Notes: generated by a model from the sequence alone, not told the origin. 33,458 bases of DNA from Candidatus Altimarinota bacterium (GCA_012031035.1 JAAUUT010000062.1:1-33458); one strand, 5' to 3'; positions 1-8,691 are shown, counted from the stretch's first letter. Program-made: numbers and translations.

Positions 1-99
1 CCTCCGGCTCCCCCCCTTGCAAAGGGGGGGAGAGTTGGGGGGGAACGAGGGGGGTCAAAGTCCCCCAAATTTGGAGGATTTAGGGGTCAGAATTTTGGG
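1..99. repeat. Dispersed C/G-rich cyanobacterial repeat at the window edge
   Basis: A run of C and G tracts flanks a short inverted core (CCCCCCCTTGC / AAAGGGGGGG), followed by CCCCCAAATTTGGAGGATTTA. Elements with this look are scattered through many cyanobacterial genomes. Frame 1 stays open through it into the region before pilQ. The window starts inside it, so its left border is not visible. The identification rests on appearance only. Confidence 0.6.
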
Positions 100-293
100 T
101 TTTACTCAACTGAAAACCTCTATCATAGCGAAGATATACTCTCGCTAAAAACTATTGCTGAAAAAGTTGATAATCTTGATAAATTCGAGCCGTTATCCTT
201 AGAAGCTTCGGTTAAGAAACTAACAGAAATTGAGAAGAATACAACCCTATTTAAGCAGATAGATAAACCGTCTCAAATCTCTTCATCAAAAAC

Positions 294-301
294 AAAAAAA
301 A
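294..301 (+). other. A8 run: probable frameshift site upstream of pilQ
   Basis: Frame 1 is open from base 1 to a TAG at 394-396, and frame 2 is the pilQ frame. With seven rather than eight A here, frame 1 reads straight into pilQ (…SSSKTKK-SQQLIAQTPLPPP-MQAQN…). Either one A is extra in the sequence, the gene is truly broken, or transcription slips on the A8 tract. The frame-1 stretch at 91-300 is not recognised and does not look like an AMIN domain. Confidence 0.5.
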
Positions 302-340
302 TCGCAACAACTCATCGCCCAAACCCCTCTGCCACCGCCA

Positions 341-2518
341 ATGCAGGCACAAAACGCCCCAACAGTGCCGCAACCACAAATTACGATTCAGGATAGCAGC
401 AATCCCAACATGGGGCAGACACCAGGAATGCCACCCGTTCCCTCTTCTGCACCAGCAATGCCACCTGCTTCTTCGGGTTCGGGAATGTTCCAACCGCAAA
501 TTACTGTTGAAGAAAACGGCAGTCCCTACACGCAAAATCCAGGAACTAATCAAGATTTATTAGAACCGACAACCCCATCCGCGCCCGTACTCCCTCGCGC
601 TATTGCACCTCCGGTTGGGGATATAGCTATCTCGAATATCGATCCTTCAGCAGACGCGATCGATTTAGGGACAGATGTACTAGTTCCGCGCCTTGTTTTA
701 CGACAAGCACCCGCGAGAGAGGTGTTAGCTGTATTAGCTCGCTATGCAGGTCTTAACCTCGTCTTTACCGATACACAAAAACAACCAGCACAGCAAGGAC
801 AAGGGCAACAAGGACAAGCAGCACCAGCCGCAACAGCAGAACCAACCGTTTCTCTAGACTTAGAGAACGAGTCAGTTCAAGAAGTATTTAACTCAGTGTT
901 ATTGGTTTCTGGATTAAAAGCCAATCGTCGAGGACGAACTATCTTCGTAGGATCTGATCTACCACACGAAGCCCGTAACTTAATTAGTCGCACCTTACGA
1001 CTCAATCAATCTAGTGCTGTCAATGCAGGAACCGTCTTAGCATCTCAAGGCGCTAACTTTCAGCGTGTTATTACCCCAGTTGAGGAAGTAGTCGATCCAG
1101 TTACGCAAAGGGTGGTACGTCGAGTTGAAAAACCCGCAGAAATTCAACCGATCAAGGTGGCTGCAAATACTGGTGCAGGTTCGCCGCTAATCCTGACAGG
1201 AATGACAGTTACATCCGATGACCGCCTCAATGCTCTCACCCTAACAGGCGACCCGCGTCAAGTAGAACTTGCAACATCGATGCTCACTCAGTTAGATGCC
1301 CGTCGTCGCCAGGTAGCGGTTAACGTCAAGGTAGTTGATGTTAATTTAAGCAATGAAGAAGATTTTAGTAGTAGTTTCTCTTTTGGCATAGGCGATACTT
1401 TCTTTTTACAAGACAGAGGAAGAGGTAGTGCAAGAATTGGTAGTAGTGCCCCACCCACCTCAGCCGAATTTAATAGCGGAACTGGACGCATTAATACTGC
1501 ACCCGTTATTCCAAATCCTGCCGCAGAAAGCAATACTTTTTTAGATTTCAACAATACAACATTTATTCCAGGAACTCTACCAGGAACAACTATTATCGAT
1601 AATCGTGCTGGCTCTCCTCAACCGCTTCGACGTTTTCCAGCAGAAGCAGGAGAGTTTGCTACTAGAAGAGCAGGCGTGTCTGGTAATCCCTTTGAGGCAG
1701 GTTTTACAGAAGTTGAGTTAGCTACAGATAATACAGTTACGATTAGCCCAACAGGTGAAATAACCTTCACACCAGGAGAACTGGGAACAGCAACCGGAGC
1801 ATTGCCAAGCCTATTTCAATATCCTAGAAGATTTCTCGCGCAGTTAGAATCTCAGATTGTTAGCGGTAATGCTAAGATTCTGACTGACCCTACCTTAGTC
1901 GTACAAGAAGGACAAGAAGCTACTGTTAAATTGGTAGAAAGGGTTCTGACAAGTGTCAATACTCAAGTAGATCCTCTTAGTGGCGTGAGAACAACTACGC
2001 CCGTTTTTGAAGATGCTGGGTTAACCCTAACCGTTAATATAGAAAAAATTGACGACAATGGTTTTGTTAACTTGTCTGTTAGTCCTAGTGTTGATGCTCC
2101 CGGCGATCCGGTCAACTTTGATAGTGGTGGTGACACTAACAACGTTCTCACGCCGTTACAGAAGCGGGAACTAAGTTCTGGACTGCTTCGACTTCGGGAC
2201 GGTCAAACCTTAATTCTGTCAGGAATCATTCAGGAAACGGATCGAACTACGATTAGTAAAGTTCCAATTTTAGGAGACATTCCTATTCTTGGCGCACTAT
2301 TTAGAAGCACAAATAGTGATAAATTCCGAAATGAAGTTATTATTCTGCTAACCCCTCAGCTTATTGATGATAATCCCCGCTCTCAATTTGGCTATAACTA
2401 TACTCCAGGCACAGCAGCATCGGAGATGTTAGACAAGCAAGGATTTGATATGCAGCAACAGAATCCTAATCCAGAAGAGGAAGAAGAAAGAGAAGAGGAA
2501 GAAGACGAGGATAATTAA
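341..2518 (+). CDS. pilQ: Type IV pilus secretin PilQ (N-terminus uncertain)
   Basis: Outer-membrane secretin through which the type IV pilus passes; in cyanobacteria it serves motility, phototaxis and DNA uptake. In order, numbered from the ATG at 341: Pro/Gln-rich linker with two PQPQIT-like units (residues 10-56), STN/N0-type domain (about 115-205), NolW-type domain (about 217-318), secretin barrel domain (about 495-676) with the signature VPILGDIPILG at 641-651, and a very acidic tail (last 15 residues almost all E or D). No signal peptide or AMIN domain follows this ATG, although cyanobacterial PilQ normally has both. The reading frame stays open upstream to a stop at 260-262 and reads SQQLIAQTPLPPP just before the ATG, so translation probably began further upstream. 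Removing one A from the A8 run at 294-301 joins it to frame 1, which is open to the window start. Usual partners pilM/N/O would lie to the left. Confidence 0.9.
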   Translation: MQAQNAPTVPQPQITIQDSSNPNMGQTPGMPPVPSSAPAMPPASSGSGMFQPQITVEENGSPYTQNPGTNQDLLEPTTPSAPVLPRAIAPPVGDIAISNIDPSADAIDLGTDVLVPRLVLRQAPAREVLAVLARYAGLNLVFTDTQKQPAQQGQGQQGQAAPAATAEPTVSLDLENESVQEVFNSVLLVSGLKANRRGRTIFVGSDLPHEARNLISRTLRLNQSSAVNAGTVLASQGANFQRVITPVEEVVDPVTQRVVRRVEKPAEIQPIKVAANTGAGSPLILTGMTVTSDDRLNALTLTGDPRQVELATSMLTQLDARRRQVAVNVKVVDVNLSNEEDFSSSFSFGIGDTFFLQDRGRGSARIGSSAPPTSAEFNSGTGRINTAPVIPNPAAESNTFLDFNNTTFIPGTLPGTTIIDNRAGSPQPLRRFPAEAGEFATRRAGVSGNPFEAGFTEVELATDNTVTISPTGEITFTPGELGTATGALPSLFQYPRRFLAQLESQIVSGNAKILTDPTLVVQEGQEATVKLVERVLTSVNTQVDPLSGVRTTTPVFEDAGLTLTVNIEKIDDNGFVNLSVSPSVDAPGDPVNFDSGGDTNNVLTPLQKRELSSGLLRLRDGQTLILSGIIQETDRTTISKVPILGDIPILGALFRSTNSDKFRNEVIILLTPQLIDDNPRSQFGYNYTPGTAASEMLDKQGFDMQQQNPNPEEEEEREEEEDEDN

Positions 2519-2566
2519 ACAAAAAGGTTGTCGATTTCCTTAAATCTTTACCCCCTTCAATCATTC

Positions 2567-2760
2567 AGCCAAGGAATTAATTCCTTGGCTCGTATCTGAA
2601 GTCGGTTTAAACTGAGATCTGGCAATCTTCGCAATAGCCGCTGGGGAATCAATTCCTCGTCTTACAAATAAAGTCCATTTTAATGGACTGAAATGCTTAT
2701 TCAGTCATCTTTAGATGACTTTATAGATGAAGCAGCGATTTAAATCGAGGGGCGGGCTAT
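2567..2760. repeat. Multi-hairpin dispersed element
   Basis: The 367-base gap between pilQ and rodA contains no gene but a chain of palindromes. There is a perfect 24-bp palindrome at 2567-2590, then AGTCCATT/AATGGACT and AGTCATCT/AGATGACT stems, each with a TT loop, then CGATTTAAATCG, and a terminal GGGGCGGGC. Chains like this are typical of non-coding mobile or MITE-like repeats in cyanobacteria. It lies downstream of both pilQ and the convergent rodA gene. No transposase is present. Confidence 0.55.
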
Positions 2761-2885
2761 TGAGAATGGTGTAAGATATCAGGTTCAATGAAGTGAAACC
2801 CAACCTTGTATCTTAAAATCTCTTTCACAACTAACGATCTCAACCAAGATCAAAAAAGATTGCAATATAGCAATGAGAACATTAG

Positions 2886-4138
2886 TTAAAAACGCTTGCG
2901 AGGACGATAATTAGCAACCGACTCTACTAATCCCAAGGCAATAAAATTGGTCAACAAAGCAGAACGACCGTAACTGAGCCAGGGTAAGGGAATCCCTGTA
3001 ATTGGTGCAATACCTACGGTCATGCTGATATTAACGATAACTTGAAACGCAATCATCGATAGCATTCCGATCGCGAGTAAAGAACCAAAGTTTTCTTTGG
3101 CATTGCAGGCAATAAAAACAAGTCGCAAGCAGATTAACCAAAAAGCAATCAGTACCCCCATACTGCCAACAAACCCAAATTGTTCTCCTACTGCCGAAAA
3201 AATAAAATCCGTATGCTGTTCGGGAATGAAATTGAGTTGAGTTTGCGTTCCCCCATACAATCCGCGTCCCCACATTTCCCCAGAACCGATCGCGATACGA
3301 GATTGTATCAGTTGATACCCACCGCCTAACGGATTTTGTTCTGGATGAAGAAAGAGCGTCAATCTATCTTTTGGTACTGTTTTAACAAATTCCAAAGAAT
3401 ACTGCTCAACTTCCCTGCTGCAAAATTCCCTGCGATCGCGCCAATCGCCATCATAAAACGGAAAGGTAGCGACAACCAAGCAATTAGTCCCATCGCTAAT
3501 GCCCAGATTAACCAACCTGGAAACAAGACATTGTAGAGAATCGCAGAAACCAATGGAGATAACATTAAGATCAGCCAGCCTGGATTAGCATTTCCCCAGT
3601 AGAGCATTCCCAAAGTAATCGAGCCAAACACCAAACCCGTTCCCAAGTCGGGTTGTAGCATAATTAAAATCCAGGGAACCGCCGTCACCCCCAAGATCCG
3701 AAAAAGTGACGGCAAATTATCGGCAGGTTCCTTGTGTAACAGGGCAGCTAAGGTAATAATTAAGCCAACTTTGGCAAATTCCGAGGGTTGAATGTTAAAA
3801 CTGCCAATATTAATCCAACTTTGCGCGCCATTAGCCGTCACGCCCATAAAAACGACAGCTAATAATGAGAGATTCGTAATAGCATAAGTTATCCAATGCC
3901 ACTGTAAAAGATTTTCGTAACGCGATCGCGCTAACATCAAGGCAATCCCCAATCCCAGAACCCCCATCAGCCAGTGTTGCCACCAATCAACTGCACCTTC
4001 GTGGAGTTCTGTTGTTTTAATCATCAGTCCTCCCAAAGCTGTTAAACCGACGACTAAAACCATTAACAACCAGTCAACTTGCGGCCAGGAGACAAACCAT
4101 AACTTCCAGTTAATTCTGGGTAGGGATCGTTGCAACAT
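2886..4138 (-). pseudogene. rodA: RodA, SEDS peptidoglycan glycosyltransferase, one-base frameshift
   Basis: RodA is the membrane peptidoglycan polymerase of the elongasome (SEDS family). The start at 4138 opens a 259-codon frame with several membrane helices and the SEDS-type stretches GAQSWI and QPSEFAK. It stops after KQYQKID. The remainder continues in another frame as KDRLTLFLHPEQNPLGGGY through FSAVGEQFGF and the C-terminal GIPLPWLSYGRS motif to the stop at 2886. Adding one A (coding strand) to the A4 run at 3369-3372 joins the halves into about 417 residues, the normal RodA length. RodA is usually needed for shape and growth, so a sequence error is a serious alternative to real loss. 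It begins 18 bases after the mrp stop, consistent with a mrp-rodA operon. Confidence 0.88.
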
Positions 4139-4156
4139 AGATTAGAAAATCAATAA

Positions 4157-5218
4157 CTAAGCAAAAGCAGCAATAGAAACTTTAGCGGCTACTTGTTGGG
4201 CGATCGCAACTAACGCTTTAGCAGAGGCGGATTCGGGAGCCGCTATAACGATAGGAATCCCATTATCGCCGCCCTCGCGCAAGGCAATTTCTAGGGGAAC
4301 GCAACCCAATAAAGGCACGTTTAATTCCTTAGACGCTTTTTCGCCGCCGCCAGAACCAAATAGATCGTAACTGCGATCGCTCATATCTGGGGGAATAAAA
4401 TAGCTCATATTTTCGACGATTCCCAAGACATTCACGCCTAACTGTTGGAACATCTTCAAACCGCGACGCGCATCTAATAAAGAAACGGTTTGCGGCGTAG
4501 TAACAATGACTGCCCCCGCCATGGGAACGGCTTGAACTAGCGTCAGTTGAGCGTCTCCAGTTCCTGGCGGCATATCGACGATCAGATAATCGAGATCGCC
4601 CCATTCTACTTGGTAGAGAAACTGGCGAATGATGCCGTTAAGCATGGGGCCGCGCCAAATAACGGGTTGATCGGAGTCGATCAAAAAGCCCATCGACACC
4701 ATTTTAACCCCATAATTAAAAGCGGGTTCTAAGACATCTCCCTGCGCTCCTTTTTGCACCATGACTTGTGCGTTAGCAAGTCCTAACATGGTAGGAGCAT
4801 TGGGTCCGTAGATATCGGCATCCAGAAGACCGACTTTCGAGCCTGCTTGGGCTAGGGAAACAGCTATATTGACGGCTACCGTGCTTTTGCCAACGCCTCC
4901 TTTGCCGCTAGAAACGGCGATAATATTTTTAATGCCTTTGACCGTTTCGCGATCGGGTAACGATTTTTGTTGGGGCGTTTCTGCGGTTACTTCTACCTCG
5001 ACCTTTTCCACGCCAGGTAACTGTTTGACCGCTTTTTGACAATCTTCGACGATAAATTCTCGCAACGGACAGGCAGGAGTAGTTAAAACTAGGGTAAAAC
5101 TGACATTTCCGCCGTCAATTTTAACGTTGCGAATCATGTTAAGTTCTACCAAACTTTTTCGCAGTTCGGGATCTTGGACGGGACGCAGGACTTCTAAAAT
5201 TGATTTGGTATCTAGCAT
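4157..5218 (-). CDS. mrp: Mrp/ApbC-type P-loop ATPase for Fe-S cluster carriage
   Basis: Mrp/NBP35-family cytosolic ATPase that binds and transfers iron-sulfur clusters to apoproteins. Residues about 5-75 form an N-terminal MIP18/DUF59 domain (TTPACPL, C50). The deviant Walker A is SGKGGVGKST (about 104-113), and a Walker B-like LIVDMPPGTGD follows in the second third. Length 353 is normal. After ENMSYF the sequence is IPPDMSD, so the CxxC pair found at this point in many Mrp proteins is absent; from memory this is common in cyanobacterial members. The ATG at 5218 begins just before the conserved MIP18 fold. The gene precedes rodA by 18 bases on the same strand, and the two are probably cotranscribed. 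Confidence 0.93.
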   Translation of the reverse strand: MLDTKSILEVLRPVQDPELRKSLVELNMIRNVKIDGGNVSFTLVLTTPACPLREFIVEDCQKAVKQLPGVEKVEVEVTAETPQQKSLPDRETVKGIKNIIAVSSGKGGVGKSTVAVNIAVSLAQAGSKVGLLDADIYGPNAPTMLGLANAQVMVQKGAQGDVLEPAFNYGVKMVSMGFLIDSDQPVIWRGPMLNGIIRQFLYQVEWGDLDYLIVDMPPGTGDAQLTLVQAVPMAGAVIVTTPQTVSLLDARRGLKMFQQLGVNVLGIVENMSYFIPPDMSDRSYDLFGSGGGEKASKELNVPLLGCVPLEIALREGGDNGIPIVIAAPESASAKALVAIAQQVAAKVSIAAFA

Positions 5219-5619
5219 AATTAAATTAGATTCTCCTCTGCCCAGACTGCGGCAGGTGCGATTTTACAGTTATCAGTTATCAGTTATCGGTAGAGACGCG
5301 ATATATCGCGTCTGTACATCAGTTCGAGCGTTTAGATTTAAGTCTCTCGCCAAATGTTTTTTTGCGTTAGTGACAAACCCGTAAGCATACGCCTGTTTAC
5401 CGATGGCTGTTTACTGTTCGCTGGTTCAAGCAAAAGCTTTCCTTTAATTTATCTTAAAGCGAGGTGCTAACCTTCCGCTTATCAATAGACTTGGAATACA
5501 AAACCAAGAATAAATATTTCTTTAGGACGGTAAAAGCGATCGCCAATTACGACTGAGGTTGGTTTTCAAGATTAGTCGCGATCGAGCAAACTTACAAATA
5601 AGTTAATGGACGGACTATC
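5219..5619. repeat. Gap with short tandem repeats and an AGACGCG palindrome
   Basis: This 401-base stretch between divergent genes has no credible ORF. It holds tandem copies of AGTTATC (about 5266-5288) and next to them the perfect 20-bp palindrome AGACGCGATATATCGCGTCT at 5294-5313, a common cyanobacterial repeat motif. The promoters of mrp (leftward) and ypfJ (rightward) must lie here, but I see no convincing -35/-10 pair. Confidence 0.6.
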
Positions 5620-6016
5620 ATGCGTTGGGAATTTGGTCGTAGAAGTCGTAATGTTGAAGATAGAAGAGGAATAGGTGTTTCGCGTCCCCTTGTCGGGGGT
5701 GGAATTGGGACGATTCTCTTATTCCTCATCGCTACTTTTTTAGGAGTCGATCCGACAATGTTAGAGCAAAGTCTGCCAACGGATCGCTCTTATCCTGACT
5801 CCACACAATCTACCAGTCCGCCTGCTAACGACGAAATGACTGACTTGGTTTCCGTTGTCCTTGCCGATACTGAAGATACCTGGCACGGAATCTTTCAGCA
5901 ATCGGGACAAACTTATCGAGAACCGACTTTGGTACTTTTTAGAGGTGCTGTTGAGTCGGGATGTGGCTATGCTGAGGCAGCGATGGGGCCATTTTATCTT
6001 AACTATCGCAAGAAGA

Positions 6017-6044
6017 CCCTCGGTGCAGCGAAGCTCACCGATGG
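6017..6044. repeat. Left-end subterminal hairpin of the TnpB element
   Basis: CGGTG-C-AGC-GAA-GCT-CACCG folds as a stem with one bulged C and a short loop, extended by CCC...GGG with a mismatch. It starts about 20 bases inside the left border, as expected for the transposase-binding hairpin of IS605-type elements. Confidence 0.7.
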
Positions 6045-6085
6045 GATGAATTGACCAAGAACAATTAAACAATTCTTAATGTCCC

Positions 6086-6114
6086 TTGACATTCTATGCT
6101 AGGACAAATAGCAT
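6086..6114 (+). promoter_or_regulatory. Candidate promoter of tnpB, overlapping an inverted repeat
   Basis: TTGACA (6086-6091), 17-base spacer, TAGCAT (6109-6114), followed 27 bases later by the tnpB ATG. The spacer and -10 are covered by a 9-bp inverted repeat, TTCTATGCT (6092-6100) and AGCATAGAA (6110-6118), which could be an operator or an RNA hairpin in the leader. Predicted from sequence only. Confidence 0.45.
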
Positions 6115-6141
6115 AGAAATAACTAAGAGGTCGATAAAGAG

Positions 6142-7332
6142 ATGATAGTTTTAGAGTACAAAGTAAAAGGGAATAAAAGCCAATACGCAGCAATAGACGA
6201 AGGGATTCGTACTGCTCAATTCATCAGAAACAAAGCCCTGCGACTTTGGGAAGATGAAGAGAAAGTAGGGAAATACGATTTAAACAAATATTGTGCGAAG
6301 TTGGCTAAACAATTCCCTTTTGCTTCTAAACTAAACTCAGAAGCTCGACAAGTTAGTGCAGAAAGAGCATGGAGTGCTATAGCTCGCTTTTACGATAACT
6401 GTAAGCGAAAGATAACTGGAAAGAAAGGATATCCAAAATACAAGAAACACAGTCGTTCTATAGAATATCGAACTTCTGGATGGAAATTAGATTCTAAGAG
6501 CAAAAAACAGATAACTTTTACCGATAAGTTAGGTATAGGCAGATTAAAGTTAGTTGGTAGTAGAGATATCTATTTCTACAATGAAGACGACATTAAACGA
6601 GTACGATTAGTTAAAAGAGCCGATGGATATTACTGCCAATTCAGTATTAATGTCGATGTGAAAATAGAAACGACTCCTACAGGAAATTCTATTGGATTAG
6701 ATGTAGGAATTAAAGAATTCTATGCTGATAGTAACGGACATATTGAGCCAAATCCTAAGTTTTACAGAAAGTCAGAAAAGTCATTAAATCGAGCTAATCA
6801 AAAAAAATCTCAAAAATACGACTCAGAAAGAAAAAAAGCTAAACAACCTCAATCTAAAAACTATCATAAAGCTAGAAATAGATATGCTCGAAAACATTTA
6901 AGAGTAAGTAGGCAACGTGTAGAGTACGCTAAGAGACTAGCATACTGCGTAATCCAATCTAACGATTTGGTCGCCTATGAAGACTTAAATGTTAAGAACA
7001 TGGTCAGAAATCGATTCCTAGCCAAGTCTATAGCTGATGTTGCATGGTCAACTTTCCGTCAATGGTTAGAGTATTTTGGCTATAAGTATGGTAAGGTAAC
7101 TGTTGCAGTTCCCCCTCATAACACAAGTCAAAATTGTTCTAATTGTGGCGAGAAAGTACAAAAATCTCTATCAACGAGAACGCATATTTGTCAAGAGTGT
7201 GGATATGTCGAAGATAGAGATGTTAATGCAGCTATCAATATTTTGAGGCTAGGACTCACTACGACGGGGCACGTCGGATGTCAAGCTTGGGGAGAGGAAA
7301 CCTCTACTCTGGTTGGAGTAATCCTGCTATGA
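6142..7332 (+). CDS. tnpB: TnpB, RNA-guided transposon endonuclease (Cas12 ancestor family)
   Basis: OrfB/TnpB proteins are RuvC-type nucleases guided by an RNA made from the element's right end; they cut donor or target sites next to a short motif and help the element persist. Length 396 is normal. The RuvC residues are present: D187 in GLDVGIKEF, E280 in VAYEDLN, and the final Asp in EDRDVNAAIN (358 or 360). The zinc ribbon is complete (C332, C335, C350, C353). The N-terminal OrfB/HTH region and the C-terminal tail GHVGCQAWGEE are also intact, so it looks active, unlike its host gene. The ATG at 6142 lies downstream of a good promoter match; a weak AAAGAG is the only ribosome site. No tnpA is adjacent. 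Confidence 0.95.
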   Translation: MIVLEYKVKGNKSQYAAIDEGIRTAQFIRNKALRLWEDEEKVGKYDLNKYCAKLAKQFPFASKLNSEARQVSAERAWSAIARFYDNCKRKITGKKGYPKYKKHSRSIEYRTSGWKLDSKSKKQITFTDKLGIGRLKLVGSRDIYFYNEDDIKRVRLVKRADGYYCQFSINVDVKIETTPTGNSIGLDVGIKEFYADSNGHIEPNPKFYRKSEKSLNRANQKKSQKYDSERKKAKQPQSKNYHKARNRYARKHLRVSRQRVEYAKRLAYCVIQSNDLVAYEDLNVKNMVRNRFLAKSIADVAWSTFRQWLEYFGYKYGKVTVAVPPHNTSQNCSNCGEKVQKSLSTRTHICQECGYVEDRDVNAAINILRLGLTTTGHVGCQAWGEETSTLVGVILL

Positions 7333-7416
7333 GCAAGTTTCCTCAATGAACCAAGAATCCCACGGTGCAGCGTAAGCTCACCGTGCGGAGTGTCAATGTC
7401 CCCTTGATGAAAAGGT
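7230..7416 (+). ncRNA. Predicted omega (reRNA) guide of TnpB
   Basis: In studied TnpB elements the guide RNA spans the 3' end of tnpB and the right end, and its last 16-20 bases come from flanking host DNA. Here the scaffold would be about 7230-7396, ending in the hairpin at 7361-7385 and GTGCGGAGTGTCAA. The guide would be TGTCCCCTTGATGAAAAGGT (7397-7416), which is ypfJ sequence. The 5' end is a guess. Confidence 0.4.
7361..7385. repeat. Right-end subterminal hairpin of the TnpB element
   Basis: CACGGTG-C-AGC-GTAA-GCT-CACCGTG: a 10-bp stem with one bulged C and a GTAA loop, ending 11 bases before the right border. It has the same core as the left-end hairpin, consistent with recognition by a Y1 transposase and with being part of the guide RNA scaffold. 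Confidence 0.72.
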
Positions 7417-7903
7417 TTATATTGACTTAAGTTTTTATCAAGATTTGAAAAATCGCTTTCAAGCACCAGGCGATTTTGCCCAAGCTTATGTTATCGCGCA
7501 CGAAGTCGGACATCACGTACAAAAATTGTTGGGAATTACCGATAAGGTACAATCCGTACAGCGTCGAGTGAGCGAAGTAGAAGCCAATCAACTTTCAGTT
7601 AGACAAGAGTTACAAGCCGACTGTTTTGCAGGCGTTTGGGCGCATCACGCCGAGCGATCGCGACAAATTTTAGAAGCAGGCGATATAGAAGAAGCGCTTA
7701 ATGCGGCTAGCAGCATTGGCGACGATCGCTTGCAGAAACAAACCAGAGGCTATGTCGTCCCAGAATCTTTTACTCATGGTAGCTCGGCCCAAAGAGTACG
7801 CTGGTTCAAACGCGGCATTCAAACGGGAAACCCCTCTCAATGCAACACCTTTGCTACAGCTAATCCTTAATCGATTAAACTGTATGAAAACAATAAACTA
7901 TCT

Positions 7904-8353
7904 ATGTCCAACGTTGAGTCTCCCGCCATTACGGAAAAGTTGCTAGCAGCCAAAAAAGCCAAAGGACTGTCCTTTAACGATTTAGAAAAAGTTATCGATC
8001 GCGATGAGGTTTGGATTGCGGCAGTATTTTATCGTCAAGCTAGCGCATCGCCAGATGAAGCTAGTAAAATCCTACAAGCGCTCGATCTAAGTCAGGATCT
8101 CGTTTCAGAGTTGACTGCTTTCCCTGCCAAAGGGTTAGGCCCCATTGTTCCTACCGACCCCCTAATCTATCGTTTTTACGAGATTATGCAGGTTTATGGA
8201 ATGCCGATGAAAGAAATCATTCATGAAAAGTTTGGCGATGGCATTATGAGCGCGATCGATTTTACGCTAGACATCGAGAAGGAAGAAGATCCCAAGGGCG
8301 ATCGCGTTAAAGTCATTATGAATGGGAAGTTTTTGCCCTATAAAAAATGGTGA
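7904..8353 (+). CDS. cynS: Cyanate hydratase (cyanase)
   Basis: CynS decomposes cyanate with bicarbonate to ammonia and CO2, detoxifying cyanate and supplying nitrogen and carbon. Length 149 fits the family (about 150). The N-terminal helix-turn-helix-like domain spans about 1-80, followed by the catalytic domain. The catalytic triad is all visible: R90 and E93 in [12 protein letters not shown] and S116 in GIMSAIDF, matching R96/E99/S122 of the E. coli enzyme with a constant offset of six. The C-terminus YKKW is also typical. It begins 33 bases after the ypfJ stop on the same strand, so it may share that transcript, and the TnpB insertion could therefore affect it. No cyanate/nitrate transporter genes are adjacent in this window. 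Confidence 0.97.
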   Translation: MSNVESPAITEKLLAAKKAKGLSFNDLEKVIDRDEVWIAAVFYRQASASPDEASKILQALDLSQDLVSELTAFPAKGLGPIVPTDPLIYRFYEIMQVYGMPMKEIIHEKFGDGIMSAIDFTLDIEKEEDPKGDRVKVIMNGKFLPYKKW

Positions 8354-8411
8354 CGGGGAGAAAAATATATGAAAGTTTTCCTTTTAACCTTTCCCCTAAA
8401 AAAATCCCCAA

Positions 8412-8687
8412 CTAACACGCTGTAAATTCTAATAGCCCTTCGATTTCTTCTATCTCAACTGCAACATCCTCAACAACAGCCGCTGACGGGCCGCGATGAC
8501 ACCATCGAATCATCTCTTCAACTGCTGTTTGTTCCCCTTCAAAGACTGCTTCAACTCTGCCATCTTTTAAATTCCGCACCCAGCCATTGAGTTGTAACTT
8601 TCTAGCCTGCTGTACTGTTGTATAGCGATAGCCCACTCCTTGCACCAATCCAGAGACAAAAACATGGGCGCGGATAACATTTGACAT
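8412..8687 (-). CDS. acyP: Acylphosphatase
   Basis: Small cytosolic enzyme that hydrolyses acyl phosphates such as carbamoyl or acetyl phosphate. The 91 residues carry the family signature: GLVQGVGYR with catalytic Arg21 in the phosphate loop, and GWVRN with catalytic Asn39. The C-terminal extension IEEIEGLLEFTAC is slightly longer than average. The ATG at 8687 lies four bases past the stop of the hdrB-like gene upstream on the same strand, so the two are almost certainly cotranscribed. It is convergent with cynS, 58 bases away, with no clear terminator hairpin between them. Confidence 0.95.
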   Translation of the reverse strand: MSNVIRAHVFVSGLVQGVGYRYTTVQQARKLQLNGWVRNLKDGRVEAVFEGEQTAVEEMIRWCHRGPSAAVVEDVAVEIEEIEGLLEFTAC

Positions 8688-8691
8688 GAAT

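Larger units (their letters stand above)
5998..7396 (+). mobile_element. IS200/IS605-superfamily element with tnpB only (IS1341-like)
   Basis: 1399-base insertion. Its borders follow from the restored host gene: left flank ...TTTTAT, right end ...GTCAA. The left target motif plus a TCAA-type right end, the absence of target duplication, and subterminal bulged hairpins at both ends (6017-6044 and 7361-7385) are what single-strand IS605-type transposition leaves. There is no Y1 transposase (tnpA), so movement would need one in trans. Both hairpins share the stem CGGTG/CACCG and AGC/GCT with one bulged C, which supports a true pair of ends. The exact border is ambiguous by a base or two in principle but fits the reading frame precisely as given. 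Confidence 0.88.
5620..7870 (+). pseudogene. YpfJ-family neutral zinc metallopeptidase, interrupted by a TnpB element
   Basis: Two pieces of one gene flank an inserted element. The left piece (5620-5997) starts MRWEFGRRSRNVEDRRG, has one membrane helix (about residues 27-43) and reaches GPFY. The right piece (7397-7870) resumes at [14 protein letters not shown], carries the zinc site HEVGHH, and ends [11 protein letters not shown]. Joining base 5997 to 7397 gives uninterrupted GPFY-CPLDEK, so the insertion fell exactly between two codons and lost no bases. The 852-base restored gene encodes about 283 residues, normal for the PF04228 family (membrane-anchored predicted peptidases of unknown substrate). 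As it stands, the left piece would read 18 element-derived codons before stopping at 6054, giving a product without the zinc site. Confidence 0.9.

Noticed and set aside
251..553. Minus-strand ORF of 100 codons, rich in Trp, Arg and Cys
   Set aside because: Antisense to the Pro/Gln-rich start of pilQ; its composition is the mirror image of that linker and no family is recognisable.
1288..1554. Minus-strand ORF inside pilQ
   Set aside because: Fully antisense to well-conserved secretin coding sequence; no start signal or family features.
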